Below, piece after piece: positions 7,521-10,807 of a stretch of DNA of 10,807 bases. The number at the start of each line of letters is the position of its first letter. Position 1 is the first letter of the stretch. The translations under genes and the position numbers were made by a program. Origin of the DNA: JBFEUI01 sp041547565. Its GTDB lineage: Bacteria > Pseudomonadota > Gammaproteobacteria > Thiohalomonadales > Thiohalomonadaceae. The DNA is taken from NCBI GenBank assembly GCA_041547565.1, contig JBFEUI010000095.1:1-10807 (forward strand). Reading direction: 5' to 3'. Below the pieces are notes generated by a model. The model saw only the letters and a list, made by a program, of their open reading frames with translations. It was not told where the DNA came from and did no database searches.

Positions 7521-8186
7521 TTAGAGATCGAGCCAGCCGGCGATGTGTTCGGCGTCGAGCGTCTGCTGGTAGGGCACGCTGCCGAGCAGTGGTGCGTTGA
7601 TGCGCTGCTGGAGGCTGAGCAGGTTCTGTTTCTGTTCGGCCATCTCGGGGTCGATCTGGTTGGCGATCCAGCCGGCCAGTTGCAGCCCAGAGCGTTCGAT
7701 GGCGGCGGCGCTGAGCAGGGCGTGGTTGATGCAGCCGAGGCGCATGCCGACGACCAGGATCACCGGCAGCGCGAGTGCGACCGCCAGGTCGGCGACGGTT
7801 TCGTCGTCGTTCAGCGGCACCTGCCAGCCGCCGACCCCTTCGACGATCACCCACTCGGCCTGTTGTGTGAGTTCCTGATATTTGTTTTCAATTTCCTGAA
7901 TATTGATTGTGATGCCTGCCTGTTGCGCGGCGATGTGCGGGGCGATGGCCGGGGCGAAGGCGTAGGGGTTGATCTGTACGTAGTCGATGTCGATGGAACC
8001 TTGCTGTTGCAGGATCAGCGCATCCTCGTTGCGCAGACCGTGTTCGGTCACCTCGCAGCCGCTGGCGACCGGCTTCATGCCGATGACGCTCTGGCCCTGT
8101 GCCTTGAGCAGGCTCATGATGCCGGCGCTGATCCAGGTTTTGCCCACGCCCGTGTCGGTGCCGGTAATGAAAAGTCCGTTAGCCAT
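7521..8186 (-). CDS. bioD: ATP-dependent dethiobiotin synthetase BioD
   Basis: BioD carboxylates 7,8-diaminopelargonic acid and closes the ureido ring to give dethiobiotin, using ATP and CO2, in the penultimate step of biotin synthesis. The protein has 221 residues, the usual size. The N-terminal P-loop is GTDTGVGKT (9-17). KPVASG at 38-43 supplies the substrate lysine, NEDA lies at about 53-56, and VEGVGGWQVP at about 115-124 is the family's VEGxGG loop, with E116 as a probable metal ligand. N-terminal MANGLFITGTDTGVGKT is family-typical. The start is ATG at 8186, with AAGGA eight bases upstream, a better ribosome site than its operon mates have. It is the last bio gene, separated from bioC by a REP-like doublet. 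A short GC-rich inverted repeat follows its stop without a T tract. Confidence 0.96.
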   Translation of the reverse strand: MANGLFITGTDTGVGKTWISAGIMSLLKAQGQSVIGMKPVASGCEVTEHGLRNEDALILQQQGSIDIDYVQINPYAFAPAIAPHIAAQQAGITINIQEIENKYQELTQQAEWVIVEGVGGWQVPLNDDETVADLAVALALPVILVVGMRLGCINHALLSAAAIERSGLQLAGWIANQIDPEMAEQKQNLLSLQQRINAPLLGSVPYQQTLDAEHIAGWLDL

Positions 8187-8234
8187 TATTCAGTTCCTTG
8201 AGTGGTGGCCTGAGACCGCCCTCTAGTGATGCAC

Positions 8235-8290
8235 GGCGGGCACGGCCCGCCCTATGGATAAAATTATTTATAGGGCGCCCTGTGGGCGCC
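8235..8290. repeat. Pair of inverted REP-like hairpins between bioC and bioD
   Basis: Hairpin 1 is GGCGGGC-ACG-GCCCGCC (8235-8251). Hairpin 2 is GGCGCCC-TGT-GGGCGCC (8274-8290). Each has a perfect 7-bp stem and a three-base loop. Read outward from the centre, each hairpin is preceded by ATAG as part of ATAGGGCG, so the two units are in inverted orientation around an 14-bp AT-rich spacer (8256-8269), and CGCCCTAT/ATAGGGCG can also pair with each other. This layout, a tetranucleotide plus a GC-rich hairpin repeated head to head, is that of REP doublets (BIMEs), which RAYT transposases mobilise in other gammaproteobacteria. No second copy lies in the window. Confidence 0.6.
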
Positions 8291-8330
8291 AACATGTGAC
8301 AATGAAAGTGCATCCAGCGTCCGGTTTGCT

Positions 8331-9212
8331 TCATGAAGATGACTTAAGCTGGTCGATGGGGATGTGCACGGTGCCACCTTTGGTCATTTGTACGTCCTGT
8401 TCCGGCCGCCAGGCATGGCCGTAGATCACCTCGTAGGTGGCGGGCAGCACGCCGTCGTTGCGAAACTGTTCGTAGGCGGCCTGCACCGCCTTGATCCGGC
8501 CCTTGCCGGTCAGGCCGCTGCTGCGACCGGGGTTGACGTTGTGGGCGCCGAGCACCTTCAGGTCGCGCATCAGGTCGAGACTGTCAGTATAGGTCAGGGT
8601 GAGGTATTCCATGTCCATCACCGGATCGCCGAATTTTGTCTGCACCAGCGCGTCGCCGATGTCGTGCATGTCGATAAATTCATTCACATGCACCGCGCCG
8701 TCGACCTGGCGCCAGCTCTCGCGCAACTCCTTCAGGGTGTCGGGCCCGAGGGTGGTGAACAGCAGCAGGCCGCCCGGTTTCAACACGCGCCGAAACTCGG
8801 CGAAGGTCTGCTGCAGGTCGCCGCACCACTGCAGGGTGAGGTTGGAGAACAGCATGTCGAAGCTCTGGTCGGCAAAGGGCAGGGTCTCGGCGTCGCCGCA
8901 GACAAAACCGTGGCCGCGCAGTTTGCGTTTAATAAACGGAAACTGAGTGCGGCTGTGTTTGACCATGCCGTGGGCGAGATCCAGCGCGACGATGCGCGCC
9001 TTGCTGTAGTGGCTGGCCAGCGCGGTGCTGCAGAAACCGGTGCCGCTGCCGATGTCGAGGATCTGTTGCGGTTTTGCGGTGAACAGCTCCAGCCGCTCCA
9101 GCAGGCGGTGGCCCACCTCGCGTTGCAGCACCGCAACCTCGTCGTAGCGCGCGACCGACTGCTCGAAGGCGCTGCGCATGCCGCGCTTGTCGGGGCGGAT
9201 CGGATCACGCAT
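8331..9212 (-). CDS. bioC: Malonyl-ACP O-methyltransferase BioC
   Basis: BioC transfers a methyl group from SAM to the free carboxyl of malonyl-ACP, so that fatty acid synthesis can extend it to pimeloyl-ACP methyl ester. It has 293 residues. Class I SAM-binding motif I is ILDIGSGTGF (51-60), the acidic end of strand 2 is ALDLA (76-80), FSNLTLQWC lies at about 122-130, and the TTLGPDTLKELRESW stretch (about 153-167) is a hallmark that separates BioC from generic methyltransferases. N-terminal FEQSVARYDEVAVLQREV is also typical. Its ATG at 9212 lies inside the end of bioH, an eight-base overlap, so the two are probably translationally coupled. Pathway context leaves little room for another function. 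Confidence 0.95.
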   Translation of the reverse strand: MRDPIRPDKRGMRSAFEQSVARYDEVAVLQREVGHRLLERLELFTAKPQQILDIGSGTGFCSTALASHYSKARIVALDLAHGMVKHSRTQFPFIKRKLRGHGFVCGDAETLPFADQSFDMLFSNLTLQWCGDLQQTFAEFRRVLKPGGLLLFTTLGPDTLKELRESWRQVDGAVHVNEFIDMHDIGDALVQTKFGDPVMDMEYLTLTYTDSLDLMRDLKVLGAHNVNPGRSSGLTGKGRIKAVQAAYEQFRNDGVLPATYEVIYGHAWRPEQDVQMTKGGTVHIPIDQLKSSS

Positions 9213-9969
9213 CGATAAAGGCCCTCAGTGCGGCAACAAACGTGTCGGGGTGGGAGATGAACGGCGCGTGCCCGGCGCCCTTGATCACCTGTAGTCTGTT
9301 GTCGGGGATCATTGCGGCGGCCTGTTCGGCCGCGGCCAGCGGGGCCAGGGTGTCGCGCTCGCCCTGCAGCAGCAGGCAGGGTTGCCTGATTTCGGCAAGC
9401 CGGTGGCGCAGGTCGGTCTGTTGCAGGATCGCCAGTCCGCCGCTGAGCGCCTCGGGTGCTGGTTCGCCGTGGGCGAACAGTTCACCGCGCAGCAGGCGCA
9501 GCTCCTCGCGGGCCCGCTCCGAGCCGCGGCACTGCAGGGCGAGAAAGCGGTTCAGCGTCGTCTTGTAGTCGTCGGCCAGATCCGCGGCAAAGCCGGCCAG
9601 CACCTCGGGGGGCGTGGCGTCGGGCCATCCCTCGTCCCGGGTGAAGCGCGGCAGCGCGCCGAGCAGCACCAGTTTACTTATGGGTTCTCCCGCCAGGGCG
9701 GCGGCGAGGGCCACCATGCCACCGAGCGACCAGCCGACCCAGGCGGCGTTGGCGGGTACGGCATCGGCCACCGTGGCGGCGACATTCTCCAGTGTGAAGC
9801 CGTTTGCCGGCAGCGGGCTGCGGCCGTGGCCGGGCAGGTCGACGGCATGCACGCGGTGGTGTTCGGCCAGTGCAGGCATGACACCCCGCCACAGCCCGCC
9901 GTGCAGGCCCCAGCCGTGGAGCAGCACCAGGTCGGGTCCGCTGCCGTGGGTTTCGATATGGATGCTCAT
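9205..9969 (-). CDS. bioH: Pimeloyl-ACP methyl ester carboxylesterase BioH
   Basis: BioH is a cytoplasmic alpha/beta hydrolase that cleaves the methyl ester of pimeloyl-ACP, ending the disguised elongation begun by BioC. It has 254 residues, the usual length. The oxyanion region is LLHGWG (16-21). The nucleophile elbow GWSLGG puts the catalytic serine at S81, the acid is D206 (GERDTLAP), and the histidine is H234 (GAGHAPFISHP). GWSLGG with the LQGERD segment fits BioH rather than a general esterase. The ATG at 9969 overlaps the bioF stop by four bases (ATGA), and the stop overlaps the bioC start. BioF-BioH-BioC order is common in Pseudomonas and related gammaproteobacteria. Confidence 0.94.
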   Translation of the reverse strand: MSIHIETHGSGPDLVLLHGWGLHGGLWRGVMPALAEHHRVHAVDLPGHGRSPLPANGFTLENVAATVADAVPANAAWVGWSLGGMVALAAALAGEPISKLVLLGALPRFTRDEGWPDATPPEVLAGFAADLADDYKTTLNRFLALQCRGSERAREELRLLRGELFAHGEPAPEALSGGLAILQQTDLRHRLAEIRQPCLLLQGERDTLAPLAAAEQAAAMIPDNRLQVIKGAGHAPFISHPDTFVAALRAFIDA

Positions 9970-10807
9970 CGGCTGATCACCGTGTCCAGCGCCTCAAGCA
10001 GCCGGTCCACCTGTTCCTCGCTGTGGCCGGCGGTCAGGGTGATGCGCAGCCGCGATGAGCCCTCTGGTACCGTGGGCGGGCGGATGGCGCTAATCAGAAA
10101 GCCCCGTTCCAGCAGGGCGTCGCTGGCCGCCAGTGCCTGCTGCGGCTCGCCCAGCCGCAGCGGCTGGATGGCGGTGGGTGAGGCCATCAGCGGCAGGCCG
10201 AGCTCGGCGGCCGCGCTGCGGAAGCGGGCGATCAGGGCGTTGAGGTGTTCACGGCGGTCCGGCTCGTCGGCGATCACCCGCAGGCTCTCGCGCGTCACTT
10301 CGGCCTGGGCGGCGGGCAGGGCGGTGGTGTAGATGTAGCTGCGCGCCTGCTGGATCAGGGTCTCGATGAGCGCCTCGCTGCCGGCGACGAAGGCGCCGAA
10401 ACTGCCCAGCGCCTTGCCCAGCGTGCCCATCAGGATCGGCACCTCGTTGATGCCGAGGCTGTAGTGCTCCAGTGTGCCGCGCCCGTGCTCACCCAGTACG
10501 CCAAGGCCGTGGGCATCGTCCACCATCAGCCAGGCTCTATGTTCCGTTGCCACCTGCGCCAGTTCGACAACCGGTGCGATGTCCCCGTCCATGCTGAACA
10601 CGCCGTCGGTGAGTACCAACTTACGTTCGGCCTTGCTGCCGGCAAGGCGTGATTGCAGGGAGTCCGGATCGGCATGGTTGTAGCGGGCCAGCCGGGCACG
10701 GGCGAGCAGTCCGGCATCGAGCAGCGAGGCGTGGTTAAGGCGGTCCTCGAACACCGCATCACCCGGACCTGACAGTGCCCCGGCAATGCCGAGATTGGCC
10801 ATGTAAC
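9966..10807 (-). CDS. bioF: 8-amino-7-oxononanoate synthase BioF (5' end cut by window edge)
   Basis: BioF is the PLP enzyme that condenses pimeloyl thioester with L-alanine, releasing CO2, to form 8-amino-7-oxononanoate. About 280 codons of an expected 380-390 are visible. The reading frame is open at the right edge, where TAC ATG GCC encodes the internal GYMANLG-type stretch of the family rather than a start. Conserved elements are DDAHGLGVLGEHGRG (cofactor aspartate and histidine), SYIYTTALP, and GTLGKALGSFGA, whose lysine forms the PLP aldimine. LNHASLLDAGLLARA is also typical. The stop overlaps the bioH start (ATGA), indicating an operon. The missing N-terminus and any upstream bioB lie outside the window. 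Confidence 0.95.
   Translation of the reverse strand, partial: YMANLGIAGALSGPGDAVFEDRLNHASLLDAGLLARARLARYNHADPDSLQSRLAGSKAERKLVLTDGVFSMDGDIAPVVELAQVATEHRAWLMVDDAHGLGVLGEHGRGTLEHYSLGINEVPILMGTLGKALGSFGAFVAGSEALIETLIQQARSYIYTTALPAAQAEVTRESLRVIADEPDRREHLNALIARFRSAAAELGLPLMASPTAIQPLRLGEPQQALAASDALLERGFLISAIRPPTVPEGSSRLRITLTAGHSEEQVDRLLEALDTVISR

Noticed and set aside
8364..10332. Long plus-strand frames opposite bioC and bioH/bioF (8364-9218 and 9382-10332)
   Set aside because: They are the antisense of well-identified biotin genes, with no recognisable domains and no supporting ribosome sites.

Overview
The window reads as chromosomal DNA of a GC-rich gammaproteobacterium. The grounds are the bioF-bioH-bioC-bioD gene order with a stand-alone BioH esterase, the ModE-type regulator in front of modABC, and the abundance of c-di-GMP proteins. 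I cannot place it to genus. Every gene I can support lies on the minus strand, so the window is best read from high to low coordinates. No tRNA, rRNA, CRISPR array, transposase or phage gene is visible.

Region 1 (10807 to 7521) is biotin synthesis. It holds bioF (5' end cut by the window edge), bioH, bioC and bioD. BioC methylates a malonyl thioester to disguise it for fatty acid synthesis. BioH removes the methyl group from the finished pimeloyl-ACP ester. BioF condenses pimeloyl thioester with alanine, and BioD closes the ureido ring before BioB. bioF/bioH and bioH/bioC overlap. bioD is set apart by 144 bp that contain a pair of inverted REP-like hairpins, and it has its own Shine-Dalgarno sequence.

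Region 2 (7520 to 2503) is a signalling block. A tandem-HD protein with a C-terminal HD-GYP c-di-GMP phosphodiesterase domain is followed by a TPR-glycosyltransferase-like protein, a small two-helix membrane protein and a membrane-anchored GGDEF diguanylate cyclase. One enzyme that makes c-di-GMP and one that degrades it thus flank a possible glycan-modifying protein, though gaps of 118 to 349 bp mean that a single operon is not shown. The cyclase has two features worth following: a three-cysteine cluster at the end of its extracytoplasmic sensor region, and a folded-looking 5' leader in which the probable ribosome binding site can be sequestered.

Region 3 (2502 to 1) is a molybdate uptake operon: a ModE-type regulator reduced to its DNA-binding domain, then modA, modB and modC (3' end cut by the window edge). 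These genes are tightly packed. A 26-bp inverted repeat resembling a ModE operator sits just upstream of the regulator gene, which suggests autoregulation.

Most of the window is conventional. The least explained pieces are the cyclase leader, the sensor cysteines, the duplicated HD domain with conserved ligand spacing, the REP-like doublet, and a tiny plus-strand ORF with a near-perfect ribosome binding site between the HD-GYP gene and bioD.
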